From contig OX419756.1 of the NCBI GenBank assembly GCA_948567375.1, positions 12,653,001-12,717,000 of the forward strand: DNA of 64,000 nt, read 5' to 3'. Every line of letters starts with the position of its first letter. Within the stretch, counting starts at the first letter, position 1. Source of the DNA: Lunularia cruciata. Taxonomy: Eukaryota > Streptophyta > Marchantiopsida > Lunulariales > Lunulariaceae. The notes below the pieces were generated by a model. That model saw nothing but the letters and a program-made list of their open reading frames with translations. It was not told the DNA's origin and did no database searches. This document shows positions 11,140-21,323 of the stretch, piece after piece. The position numbers and the translations under genes are program-made.

Positions 11140-11808
11140 TCAGGATGAACCTCTGATGCTATTATGGTAGCGCACCATGGACTAAGAAGGCAAGGAACCC
11201 CAACTCCATCATACTCCTCCAAGGCTAACACTCCAAGACTCAAGACATTGCTCACTAGAGAACTCAATGAGAGAGAGATAGTTGCAATTGAAAGGATGAT
11301 GAGTACCTCCTCACCCCTTGTTTATATACTTGTGAAATAGTTACATACCAAAGTTACTAATTACCGTAGTAACTCAAGTTACTAGACTAAAAGTCAAGTA
11401 AAGTCAAAAAGTAGAAAGGAATATCTATTCACATGGGCATATTCCCCTAAGCATGTGGTCTTATCTTGACCCAACCACTAAGTCAAGGATTCCTTCACAT
11501 GGGCTATCCTTGGACTAAAGAAGAATCCAAAACAAAAAGGCTTGCGGACCCAAGAGTTCTCAACTCTTTCTTCAAAGCCAAACACCTAGGAATAATACCA
11601 AGTCAACACACTAAAATCCAAAATAGTGGTGCTCATCTTTTCTACTTCCTCTAAATTAAGGTCCCCCCTATCTTAGCTATGACTAACTTTAGCTAACCAT
11701 GACTAATATAGAACCATCCTTTATCTCTATATAAAGAATATCTCTTAAGTACTTGTAATACCAAGCTAAATATCACAATACTACACACATGCACAAATGG
11801 GTGTTACA
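11119..11808 (-). repeat. 5' LTR of family A copy 1 (690 bp)
   Basis: On the minus strand it runs TGTAACACCC...GGCTCACA, with TG/CA ends. It matches 54510-55199 and 24803-25488 over its whole length. It contains a TATA-like CTATATAAAG on the minus strand near 11734-11744. It is followed at once by the primer-binding site. Confidence 0.9.
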
Positions 11809-12612
11809 GTACCAACTCCGAGCTTTCTCTTAGAGCAAACTTGGGAAAATTCTCAGTCAATCCGCCGAGTCATGCTCCTTGTTAGCAAAGGAGATGACTT
11901 CAAATTCTTTGATGAATTCATTGGGGTCTTCGGCTTATTCTGTCCCCTTGTACTTTTGATAGGCGTGTCGGGTGACAGGCAATGAAGTCATCGTTTGATG
12001 CACTAGGATCGGCTGAGGTAGTGCTGAACTTGACAGAACTGAAGGATTGGCTGGTATCAACGCCGTGTTGTCAGCCTAGGGTTTCCAATTTGTCAAATTC
12101 AAGGTGGCGTCTTCTTTGACAATTTCTGCTATGAGGGTGTCGACTTCAACCCGAGTGGAAGATTTAGGATCAACACTTTGATTGGTTCTTCAAAATTCCT
12201 TTGGGACAACCAAGGAATCATTTGTAGAAGATGTTGACACTTGTCTTCAATAAGTGTTTGTGTTGTCTTTTCTCAAACAAAGTTCTTCAAGGACACAACT
12301 TCCTTTACAGCTCTAGGGGAAGTCGGTGTACTGGGCCGCAATGCATATGTTTGCCCACTTGATTCTTTCTTCTTCTTGGACAAAGAGGGAGATGTGAAGT
12401 AGCCTTGCCAACCACCTTTGCGTTTCTTGTGGTCAAGTTTTTGCAGGGCTTCTTGCACTTCGTGAAGGAGTTGAAAGTCCAACGCCTCTCATTCAGGTTT
12501 TGTCAATAGTGGATGGGACGTTCAGACGTATGTCTTCTTCATGCTGAACTGCTTGTCTTCGAGCTCTCTCTTCCCGTTGTTCTCTCGATGCAGACATCCA
12601 TATTGCGTTGAT
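11809..12612 (-). pseudogene. Gag of G element 1 (N-terminal part, decayed)
   Basis: This is the minus-strand coding remnant between the G primer-binding site and the A insertion. It starts near a Met-Ser-Ala-Ser-Arg-Glu-Gln peptide (about 12600), followed by EERARRQAVQHEEDIRLN, then a frame change to LHEVQEALQKLDHKKRKGGWQGYF, then a capsid-like motif matching FIKEFEVISFANKEHDSADWL in G element 2. It ends at a SWY-like codon group where A is inserted. At least two frameshifts and several stops are present. Order LTR - PBS - gag proves that the adjacent 3.8-kb repeat is an LTR. Confidence 0.8.
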
Positions 12613-12658
12613 ACCCTGTTTTGAATTTGGTTCGTATTCTTCCACTTGCAAGATTTGT

Positions 12659-12677
12659 ATCCCCGGTAGCAGTGCAA
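12659..12677 (-). promoter_or_regulatory. Degenerate primer-binding site of G element 1
   Basis: The minus strand reads TTGCACTGCTACCGGGGAT a few bases after the LTR end at 12686. It aligns with the clean site TGGCACCGTTGCCGAGGAT at 48971-48989 in G element 2. Position and similarity support a mutated tRNA-Asp-like site. Confidence 0.7.
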
Positions 12678-13477
12678 AAAAATCATGTGACAACCTGGCA
12701 AATATCACTTTTGCTGTTATCGGGTAAGTAAAGTTTGTTCTTGTAGAGATACAAGTCAGAATTGGTCAAATACAAAGCAAAGTAACAATTTAGTTCTTCT
12801 TGGTTGTGTCTTTAATCTCTCAGGTAGAAACCACACCTAGAAGAGAGTAACAAGCACTGACTGGCAATCTTGTCACGAATTAACACTCCTTAATCACAAC
12901 TCCATCAAATCTTTCCAAAAAATCTTGATTGTGATGATTCCGGCTCTCCCAAAAACGACACTTCACTACAAAACAACTTCGCCTCAGAATTGTGTTTTAC
13001 CCCTCCACTGAAGGCACGACTTCCTTGATCAAAATTGCTTCACATCAACCTTGCATTGCACTCACAAATGCAGAATACTACCAACACTACAATTCCTCTC
13101 AGATCTGTCAAGGCATTGCTTCGATTGTACTTCACTCAAGATAAAACACACTAAATGAAAATCAAGGCTGTGGAATCCAACATCCAACAAGCACACTGAC
13201 TTGCACTTTGAATTTCTTCACACACTCACAAACACAATTACAAAGTTGATACTTGGAATCAAGCATAAACGACAAGCACTACTTCACAGCACTTCGCTTT
13301 ATCTATTCTCAGAAATTATGAGCACTAAACAACATTTGACTGCGAATGCCACTCTTAAGTAGTGAACAAATTGACAGTTCTAACAACTATATCGTTCTAC
13401 AACAACTTTTCTAACCTACAGATCCAAAATGACAATGCACCTCTTTATATCTACCTCTTCAAATCTCAAAACTGTTA

Positions 13478-16045
13478 CTACTCCGATCCAATGTCTACTT
13501 TGTCATTGGCTTTCAAACCCGAACCCGAAGTAAATTTACTTCCTACTACTTTTTCCTTAGGTTTCATATCTTCTACTTCTTCTACTAGATCCAGCAATTC
13601 TCTTTCTTGATCTGAAATTGCACTAGTGGGTAATCTATCTACCTCTTCATCTCTTGACCCGCTCTTCTCTAATGTCTCCACCGGTAATTCCAGAGACATT
13701 TGTACTCCTATGTTATCTACTTTGGGTTTTGCTCTAACATCTTTCTGAAGTTTTTCTATCTCTATTTTCACTAAGTCTAATCTAATCTTAATGTTATCTT
13801 CTACCTCTAAGATCTTTCTATCTACACGAGTTTTGAGACTAATTAACAAGGCATTCATATTTGTATCCTTTGCCTGTCTTCGCCTCGTCTCCTGCACCAA
13901 CAACTTCAACTTGTGCAGCCTCGTCTCTTCAATCCAAATGTTGGCCTCTGTACTTAGCATTGCATTCATTTGGAAGACTATCTCCTTCAAGGGCTCCAAT
14001 CTCATCTTCCTTTCACGTTCCAGATCTGCAAGCCAATCCTCTCGGTACATTGCCAACTCCACCTCAAACTTGGCTTTCACCGACTCCTTCTCCTTCTCCT
14101 TTTGGACAACTCTCTCCTCCTAATTACGAAGTAACTCTTGTAATCTGTCTTCTCCTCTATATCGTGCTGCCAACTCTCGCTGCCAGAGTTGCTTCTTCTC
14201 CTCAACACTCTCCATCACCCTATCGAGCTCTTGATCGATAGGGTGCTACTCTTGCCATAGCATGGATAACCTCTACTCTTGAATCAGCAAACTACGGCTT
14301 CAAGATCTCGTACTCAGCTACTTGTCTCTCCCTTGCTATGTCACTCTTCTTCACAAGATCCTCTCGATAATTCACTTCTCTCTTCAGGTCTTCAATTACC
14401 TGACTTCTCACTACTGCCTCTGCTCGCAATACTTCTCTTTCCTCCTCACCTCGGGTTATACTCTTCTTCAACTCCGAGTTTTCTTCTTCCAGTCTTGCTA
14501 ATACCTGCAACACAGTCTTCACCTCTGGACAAGTCGACTGCATCTCCTTCTTCCGGTACTCTAGCTTACTAACAATGGGCACATCACTTCTAGCAGGTAC
14601 TCCACTCCATCATTGGCAACTACTTCAACCTGTAGAGTGAACTCCTTCTTTACCTCTTCTTCTCTTGATACTCACCTTCTTCTCTATAGTCATCGTATCG
14701 GAATAGACGCCTCGCTTCCCAAGCTTTCAGGTGCTTCTTCCTTCACCATACTCGGACCTGCTTCCCACTTTGCCTTGCGTCTCAACCAAACTCCTCTTTG
14801 TACTGTGATCTTCTTCTCTTTGGGCATAGTTACTTCATCTTCCAACGATGTGTTGTCTTTGGCTTTGAATTCTACTTGCACTCCTTCTTCTTCAGCCGCC
14901 GGCGCTGTCATTTCTCCTCCTTCATCACTGTTGCTACTCGTATCTCCACTCTGTAGCATCAACTCAGGCTCCTCCTTGTGTTTCAAGTATTCAGTCTTGA
15001 GTTCAGCATCACCTTCTGAGTCTTCATCCTCCGACTTGATCACCACCATACCTCGCCTTGGGTTGCCTCTCTTGGTCTTTTGAGGTTTCTTCGTGTCTTC
15101 GGCTTTGCCCTGCCGACTTCTCTTCTTTGTATTTGGGGTACTCATTGTGATCTCCATGTTCTTCCCTATCTTTGTGTAGTAATCATCGGTGCTCCTGGTT
15201 TCCAAGATGTATTGTTGCTCCTCAACATTGACCTCCTTTCTCAAATCAGGATGGAAGTGCAACACCATCCAAGCTCGCTCCGCTGAGTTTAGCAAATTTA
15301 GCCCAAGGTAAAAATGCGCTACAAACGGCATGATGTAGTGTAGAGGCAATTTATCCCGCAAATTCCACACCATTTGCCTTGTCCTCCCATGGAAACACCT
15401 CGCCCAATTGATTGGTTCTCCTGCAAATAACTTGCGAAAGAACACCACTTGGTGTTTCATCACGTACGTGGTTCTCTCCGGCTTCAAGATGACCATTAGC
15501 GCACTCACAATTCCTCTCTTCATAGGGTCTTTGTAGCTCTCAACTTTGTACCCATTCTTTGTCCGCTTTGATGAGAATGCATCTCTCACCTCTTGAGTCT
15601 CTTCAACTATCCCTCCCTTCCCCAAGAACATGCCTCCCTGCTCTGAGCCTGCTTCCTTCCCAAGTACGAGTCTCCAATCCGACTCTGTCCATCGAGCCGG
15701 ATTTCCTCTCTTCCCTTCCTCCTCGGGTCCATCGAGACACTTGCTCTTGATGATATCTGTCATGAAACTTGGAAAGCTCACATTCCAGTTCCATGCCAAG
15801 AAAGTGATCCAAAGTCGGCTCAAGATTTCGATCCTAGCGATCACATCTAACCTCCAAATTGCATGATTTCTTATTGCAAATTTAGAGTTCTTCTTTCCTA
15901 TTCCCATCTCTTCTGCCTTCTCACTATCTCTTGATTTCACTCTCGTGACTTCTCCCTTACACACTAATGTGATTCCAACTCTATTTCCCTTCCCACGATC
16001 ACCTGCAAGACGACTTCTCAATGGCAAAGGAAAATTACTCAACAT
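13478..16045 (-). pseudogene. LTR-encoded coiled-coil protein gene, copy 4 (N-terminal half intact)
   Basis: This is the best N-terminal half: open from ATG 16045 to 14690 (452 aa). Layout by residue: 1-45 a basic leader (MLSNFPLPLRSR) with MGIGKKNSKF; about 50-260 a globular Trp/Phe-rich region (AIWRLDVIARIEILSRLW; FLAWNWNVSFPSFM; CLDGPEEEGKRGNPARW; ESDWRLVLGKEA; VSALMVILKPERTTYVMKHQ; EPINWARCFHGRTRQMVW; HYIMPFVAHFYLGLNLLN); about 290-330 basic (KKRSRQGK); about 330-400 acidic Ser-rich (DTSSNSDEGGEMT); then a basic patch (GVWLRRKAKWEAGP). The coiled coil is split into 14582-14292 and 14080-13478 by frameshifts. The globular part vaguely recalls the 'putative plant transposon protein' domain found in Ogre-like ORFs (inference, not tested). 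No nuclease or membrane motif is seen. Confidence 0.85.
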
Positions 16046-16064
16046 TTTGTCGTTGTGAGTTTGA

Positions 16065-16072
16065 TTTTTATA
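16065..16072 (-). promoter_or_regulatory. TATA box of G LTR copy 4
   Basis: TATAAAAA on the minus strand, 387 bp from the LTR start and 19 bp before the ATG at 16045. The same motif and spacing occur at 20929-20936, 27867-27874, 45303-45310 and 62819-62826. A start of transcription about 30 bp downstream would fall just inside the annotated ORF. Confidence 0.7.
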
Positions 16073-16338
16073 GAGTTGCATTTTCTTCGTCTTTCTTCAC
16101 TTCAAGTTTCTACCGAGAAATCACACGTCCTGCATGCACCTGTCACTGTCAATCAACCTTTGCACGTATGGGCCACCGGTTTTTGAATGGTCCCTTCTTG
16201 AATTTCTCGCCCCGAAGAAAGGTTTTTAGACTGTCTTTGCCTTGGGTTGAGCTCCCCCGATACAAAGACACTTTACTTCGGGTAGTATGCTGATAGGGAA
16301 TTTCCGAGTACTTTGCCTTATGACCCGAAGTCACTTTC

Positions 16339-16358
16339 CTTCGGGTTTCATCCCGAAG
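16339..16358. promoter_or_regulatory. CTTCGGG inverted repeat in the U3-like region
   Basis: Perfect 7-bp arms CTTCGGG/CCCGAAG around a 6-bp loop. More copies of the same core lie nearby (16211-16217, 16275-16281, 16323-16330). The motif recurs in the upstream regions of other G LTRs. It may be a transcription-factor site or an RNA hairpin; function is inferred only from recurrence. Confidence 0.45.
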
Positions 16359-17543
16359 ACTCTTTTCTTCTCCTTCTTTGGCCATACAGGCGCAATCCGA
16401 CTTCTCTATACACTTCTTCTTCTTTATTTTGAAAAAAAACAAAAAATGTGGGCACCACATACTACAAGAAGACGGGGATGAATGTGGAGATAGAAGCAAG
16501 TACTCTAAAATCAAAGAAGCAAAGTTGGTAGGTCAAAGTTGAAGACAAGACAAAACCTTGGAAAACAAGGAGAGGAATCCCAAGGCAAGGAATGGTGGTG
16601 ATTGAGTCAAAAGACAAAGACTCGGAAGGTGAAGCCGAGTGCAACGCGAGGAGGAACCCAAGCTAACGCTACAAAGTGGAGATACAAGTAGGGACAATGA
16701 TGAAGGTGGAGAAATGATGTCAGTACCAGCTGCTACCGAGGAGGAAGAAGAAGTGCAGGCAGAGATCAAGGTCAAGGACAACACAAAGTTGGAGGATGAG
16801 ATACCTGAGGCCAAAGAAAAGACAATTGCGATTTAGAGGATAGTTTGCTCACGACGCAAGGTGAAGTGTGTGGCAAGTCCGAGTAAAGTAAAATAAGAAA
16901 TGAATGTAAGCTCGGGAAGCAAGGCGTCAGTTCCGATACCAAGACTACAAAGATGAAGGTGAGTATCGGGTGAAACAGAAGTGAGAAGGGAGATTGCTAC
17001 ACAAGAGGATGTAGTAGCGAGTAATGGAGTAGAGTACCTATGGGAGATTATGTGTCCACTGCAGGTGAAATTGGAGCACAAGAAGAAGGAAATGCAGTCA
17101 AGTTGTCTGGAAGTGAAGACTATTTTGCAGGTCTTAGCACGATTAGAAGAAGAGAACTCGGAGTTGAAGAAAATCATAACCCGAGGTGAGGAAGAAAGTG
17201 AAGTACTGCGAGCAGAGGTAGTAGTGAAGACTCAGGTAATTGAAGACTTGAAGAGAGAAGTACGATATCAAGAGGAGCTTATTAAGAAGAGTGACATAGC
17301 AAGGGAAAGACAAGTAGCAGAGTATGAGATTTTGAAGCAGCAGTTTGCTGATTCAAGGGTAGAACTTATCCATGCTATGGCGAGGGTAGCGACGAAGGAA
17401 CAAGAGCTTGATAGAGTCATGGAGAGTGTAGAAGAGAAGAAGCAACTCTCGCAAAGGGAGTTAGCAGCACGATATAGGGAAGACAAAAGGTTACGAGAGT
17501 TACTTAGTAATCAGGAAGAGAAGGTTGTACAGAAGGAGAAGGA

Positions 17544-20500
17544 TGTGACAACCCGGCAAATATCACTTTTGCGGTAATCAGGTAAGTAAAGTTTGTTCCC
17601 GTAGAGATACGAGTCAGAAATTTCCAAATACAAAGCAAAGTAACAATTTCAATTCTTCTTGGTTGTGTCTTTAATCTCTCAGGTAGAAACCACACCCAGA
17701 AGAGAGTAACAAGCACTGATTTGCAATCTTGTCACAAATTAACACTCCATAATCACAACTCCATAAAATCTTTCCAAACAATCTTGATTGTGATGATTCA
17801 GGCTCTCCCAAAAACGGCACTTCACTGCAAAACAACTTCACCTCAGAATTGTGTTCCACCCCTCCATTGAAGGCACAACTTCTTTGATCAAAATTGCTTC
17901 ACATCAACTTCGCACTGCACTCACAAATGTAGAATACTACCGACACTACAATTCCTCTCAGATCTGTCAAGGTATTGCTTTGATTGCACTTCACTCAGGA
18001 TCAAACACACAGAATGAAGATTAAGGCTGTGGAATCCAACATCCACCAAGCACTCTGACTTGCACTTCAAATTTCTTCACACACTCACAAACATAAACAC
18101 GAAGTTGATACTCGGAATCAAGCTCAAGCAACGAGCACTGCTTCACAGCACTTTGCTTTATCTATTCTCAGAAATTATGAGCACTGAACAACATTTCTTT
18201 GCAAATGCCACTCTTAAGTAGTGAAGTAGTCAATAGTTCTAACAACTATACCGCTCTACAACAACTTTTCTAACCTGTAGATCCAAAATGACAATGCACC
18301 CCTTCATATCTACCTCTTCAAATCTCAAAACTATTACTACTCTGATCCGATGTCTACTTTGTCATTGGCTTTCAAACCCAAACCCAAAGTAATTTTACTT
18401 CCTGTTCTTTTGTCCTTGGGTCTCATATCTTCTACTTCTTCTACCGGATCCAACAATTCTCTTTCCTGATCTGAAATTGCACTAGTGGGTAATCTATCTA
18501 ACTCTTCATCTCTTGACCCACTCTTCTCTAATGTCTCCACCGGTAATTCCAAAGACATTTGTACTCCTATGTTATCTACTTTGGGTTTTGCTCTAACATC
18601 TTTCCAAAGTTTTTCTATCTCTATTTTCACTAAGTCTAATCTAATTGAAATGTTATCTTCTACCTCTAAGATCTTTCTGTCTACATGAGTTCCAAGACTA
18701 ATTAACAAGGCATTCATATCTGTATCCTTTGCTTGTCTTTGCCTCGTCTCCTGCACCATCAACTTCAACTCGTGTAGCCTCGTCTCTTCAATCCAAATGC
18801 TAGCCCCTGTACTTAACATTGCATTCATCCTGAGGACAATTTCCTTCAATGGCTCCAATCTCATCTTCCTTTCATGTTCTTGATCTGCAAGCCAGTCCTC
18901 CCTATACATTGCCAATTCCGCCTCAAACTCGGCTTTCACCGACTCCTTCTCCTTCTCCTTTTGTACAATTCTCTCCTCCTGATTACAAAGTAACTCTCGT
19001 AATCTTTCTTCTTCTCTATATCATGCTGCCAGTTCTCGCTGCCATTGCTTCTTCTCCTTGACACTCTCCATCACCCTATCGAGCTCCTAATCAATAGGGT
19101 GCTACTCTTGCCATAGCATGGATAACCTCTACTCTTGAATCAGCCAATTGCTGCTTCAAGATCTCGTTCTCAGCTATTTGTCTCTCCCTTGCTATGTCAC
19201 TCTTCTTCACAAGATCCTCTCTTCAGGTCTTCAATTACCTGACTTCTCACTACTGCCTCTGCTTGCAATACTTCTCTTTCCTCCTAACCTCGGGTTATAC
19301 TTTTCTTCAACTCCGAGTTTTCTTCTTCCAGTCTTGCTAATACCTGCAACATAGTCTTCACCTCTGGACAAGTTGACTGCATCTCCTTCTTCCTGTACTC
19401 TTACTTTACTACCAATGGGCACACAACTTTGCGCAGGTACTCCACTCCATCACTGGCAACTACTTCAACCTGTGGAGTGATCTCCTTCTTTACTTCTTCT
19501 CCTGATACTAGCCTTCTTCTTTGCAGTCATCGTATCGGAATAGATGCCTTGCTTCCCGAGCTTTCACGTGCTTCTTCCTTCACCACACTCGGACCCGCTT
19601 TGTACTTCGCCTTATGTCTCGACCAAACTCCTCTCTGTACTACGATCTTCTTCTCTTTGGGCTCAATTACTTTGTCTTCCAACTGTGTGTTGCCCTCGGC
19701 TTTGATTTCTGCCTGCACTCCTCCTTCTTCTTTTGCAGCTGCCGGCACCGATGTCATTTCTCCTCCTTCATCGCTATCGCTACTCGTCTCTCCACTCTGT
19801 AGTGTTAGCTTAGGCTCCTCCTTGTGTTTTGAGTCTTCAGTCTTAAGCTTGGTGTCACCTTCCGAGTCTTCATCCTCCGACTCGATCACCACCATACCTC
19901 GCCCCGGGTTGCCTCTCTTGGTCTTCCGAGGTTTCTTTGTGTCTTTGGCTTTGCCCTCCCGACTTCTCTTCTTCGTATTTGGGGTTCTCACCAGGATCTC
20001 CATGTTCTTTCTTGTCTTCGTGTAGTAGTCGTCCGTGCTCTTGATTTGCAAGATGTATTGCTGCTCCTTGACATTGACCTCCTTTCTCAAATCAGGATGG
20101 AAGTGCAACACCATCCAAGTTTGCTCCGCTGAGTTTAGCAAATTTAGCCCGAGGTAAAAATGTGCTACAAATGAGACGATGGAGTGTGGAGGCGATTTAT
20201 CCCATGGATTCCACACCATTTGCCTTGTCCTCCCATGGAAACACCTTGCCCAATTGATCGGTTCTCCTACAAATAACTTGTGAAAGAACACCGCTTGGTG
20301 TTTCATCACATACGTGGTTCTCTCCGGCTTCAAGATGGCCATCAGTGCACTCACGATTCCTCTCTTCACAGGGTCTTTGTAGCTCTCAACTTTGTATCCA
20401 TTCTTCGTCCGCTTTGACAAGAATGCATCTCTCACCTCTTGAGTCTCTTGAGCTATCTCTCCCTTCTCCAAGAATATGGCCCCTTACTCTGAGCCTGCTT

Positions 20501-21323
20501 CCTTCCCGAGTACGAGTCTCCAATCCGACTCTGTCCAGCAAGTTGGATTTCCTCTCTTCCCTTCCTCCTTGGGTCCATTGAGACACTTGCTCTCGATGAT
20601 TTTTGTCATGAAACCTGGAAAGCTCACATTCCAGTTCCATGCCAAGAAAGTGATCTGAAGTTGGCTCAAGACTTTAATCCTAGCAATCACATCTAACCTC
20701 CAAATCGCATGATTTCTTACTACAAATTCTTACTGTGATTTCCTGATTTCTTACTTCTTTCCTCTTCCCATCTCTTTTGCCTTCTCACTATCTCTTGATT
20801 TCACTCTCGTGACTTCTCCCTTACACACTTACGCGATTCCAACTCGATTTCCTTTCCCTCGATCACCTGCAAGACGACTTCTCAACGGCGAAGGAAAATT
20901 ACTCAACATTTTGTTGTTGCGAGTTCAATTTTTATAGAGTTGCACTTTCCTCATCTTTCTTCACTTCGAGTTTCTACCGAGAAATCACACCTTTTGCATG
21001 CACCTGTCACTGTCAATCAACCTTTGCGCATATGGGCCGCCGGTTTTTGAACAGTCCCTTCTTGAATTTCTCACCCCGACAAAAGGTTGTTAGACTATCT
21101 TTGCCTTGGGTTGAGCTTCCCTCAATACAAAGACACTTGACTTTGGGTTGTATGCTGACAGGGCATTTTTGAGTACTTTGCCTTTTGACATGAAGTCACT
21201 TTACTTTGGGTTTCATCCCAAAGACTCTTTTCTTTGCCTTCTTTGGCCATACATGCGCAATACGACTCCTCTATACACTTCTTCTTCTTTATTTTGAAAA
21301 AAACAAAAAATGTGGGCACCACA
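17544..21323 (-). mobile_element. Giant G LTR, copy 6: complete solo LTR (3,780 bp) inside copy 5
   Basis: Both termini are present (TGTGACAACCCGGCA at 17544; TGTGGGCACCACA ending at 21323). Flanking 5-mers are AAGGA and AAGAA, a TSD with one mismatch in a purine-rich stretch. No internal region is attached, so it is a solo LTR. Opposite orientation to copy 5 creates a multi-kilobase inverted repeat with it. Confidence 0.9.
18337..20909 (-). pseudogene. LTR-encoded coiled-coil protein gene, copy 6
   Basis: ATG 20907-20909, TATA box 20929-20936, stop at 18337. Longest open parts are 20471-19527 (314 aa: end of the globular domain, KKRSREGK basic patch, acidic linker DTKLKTEDSKHKEEPK) and 18939-18337 (200 aa C-terminal coiled coil ending KVDIGSE). 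Between them frameshifts and stops break the first coiled coil (19020-19430). A stop near 20472 separates the N-terminal part. Same domain order as copy 4. Confidence 0.82.

Larger units (their letters stand above)
8172..11808 (-). mobile_element. Family A Ty3/gypsy element, copy 1 (5' half)
   Basis: On the minus strand the order is a 690-bp 5' LTR (11808-11119), a primer-binding site (11113-11095), a short upstream ORF, a zinc-knuckle ORF and a gag-protease-RT reading frame. The element breaks off at 8172 in the RT, where G LTR 3 begins. The upstream side (11809 on) is the gag of a G element, so A inserted into G. The 3' half and 3' LTR are absent, so no TSD is available; the flank after the LTR is GTACC. 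Confidence 0.9.
12686..16459 (-). mobile_element. Giant G LTR, copy 4: complete 5' LTR of G element 1 (3,774 bp)
   Basis: On the minus strand it starts TGTGGTGCCCACA at 16459 and ends GTTGTCACA at 12686, directly followed by PBS and gag. The layout is a U3-like region of about 387 bp, TATA box 16065-16072, ATG 16045, ORF to 13478 and about 790 bp after the ORF. It sits inside plus-strand LTR copy 5, splitting it at the peptide DEYY/AQTGK region. The right flank is TACTA; the other end of element 1 is rearranged, so a TSD cannot be tested. Confidence 0.92.

Noticed and set aside
13478-16045. A tandem family of host coiled-coil genes (myosin, kinesin or SMC-like)
   Set aside because: Each copy lies between fixed TG/CA ends with target duplications or a PBS, and copies sit inside other retroelements. 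No motor or ATPase motif is present.
18485-20025. Ser/Leu-rich ORFs on the strand opposite the LTR gene (and the same in every copy)
   Set aside because: They are antisense shadows of the Glu/Lys/Arg-rich coiled-coil and acidic-linker codons and have no conserved starts.
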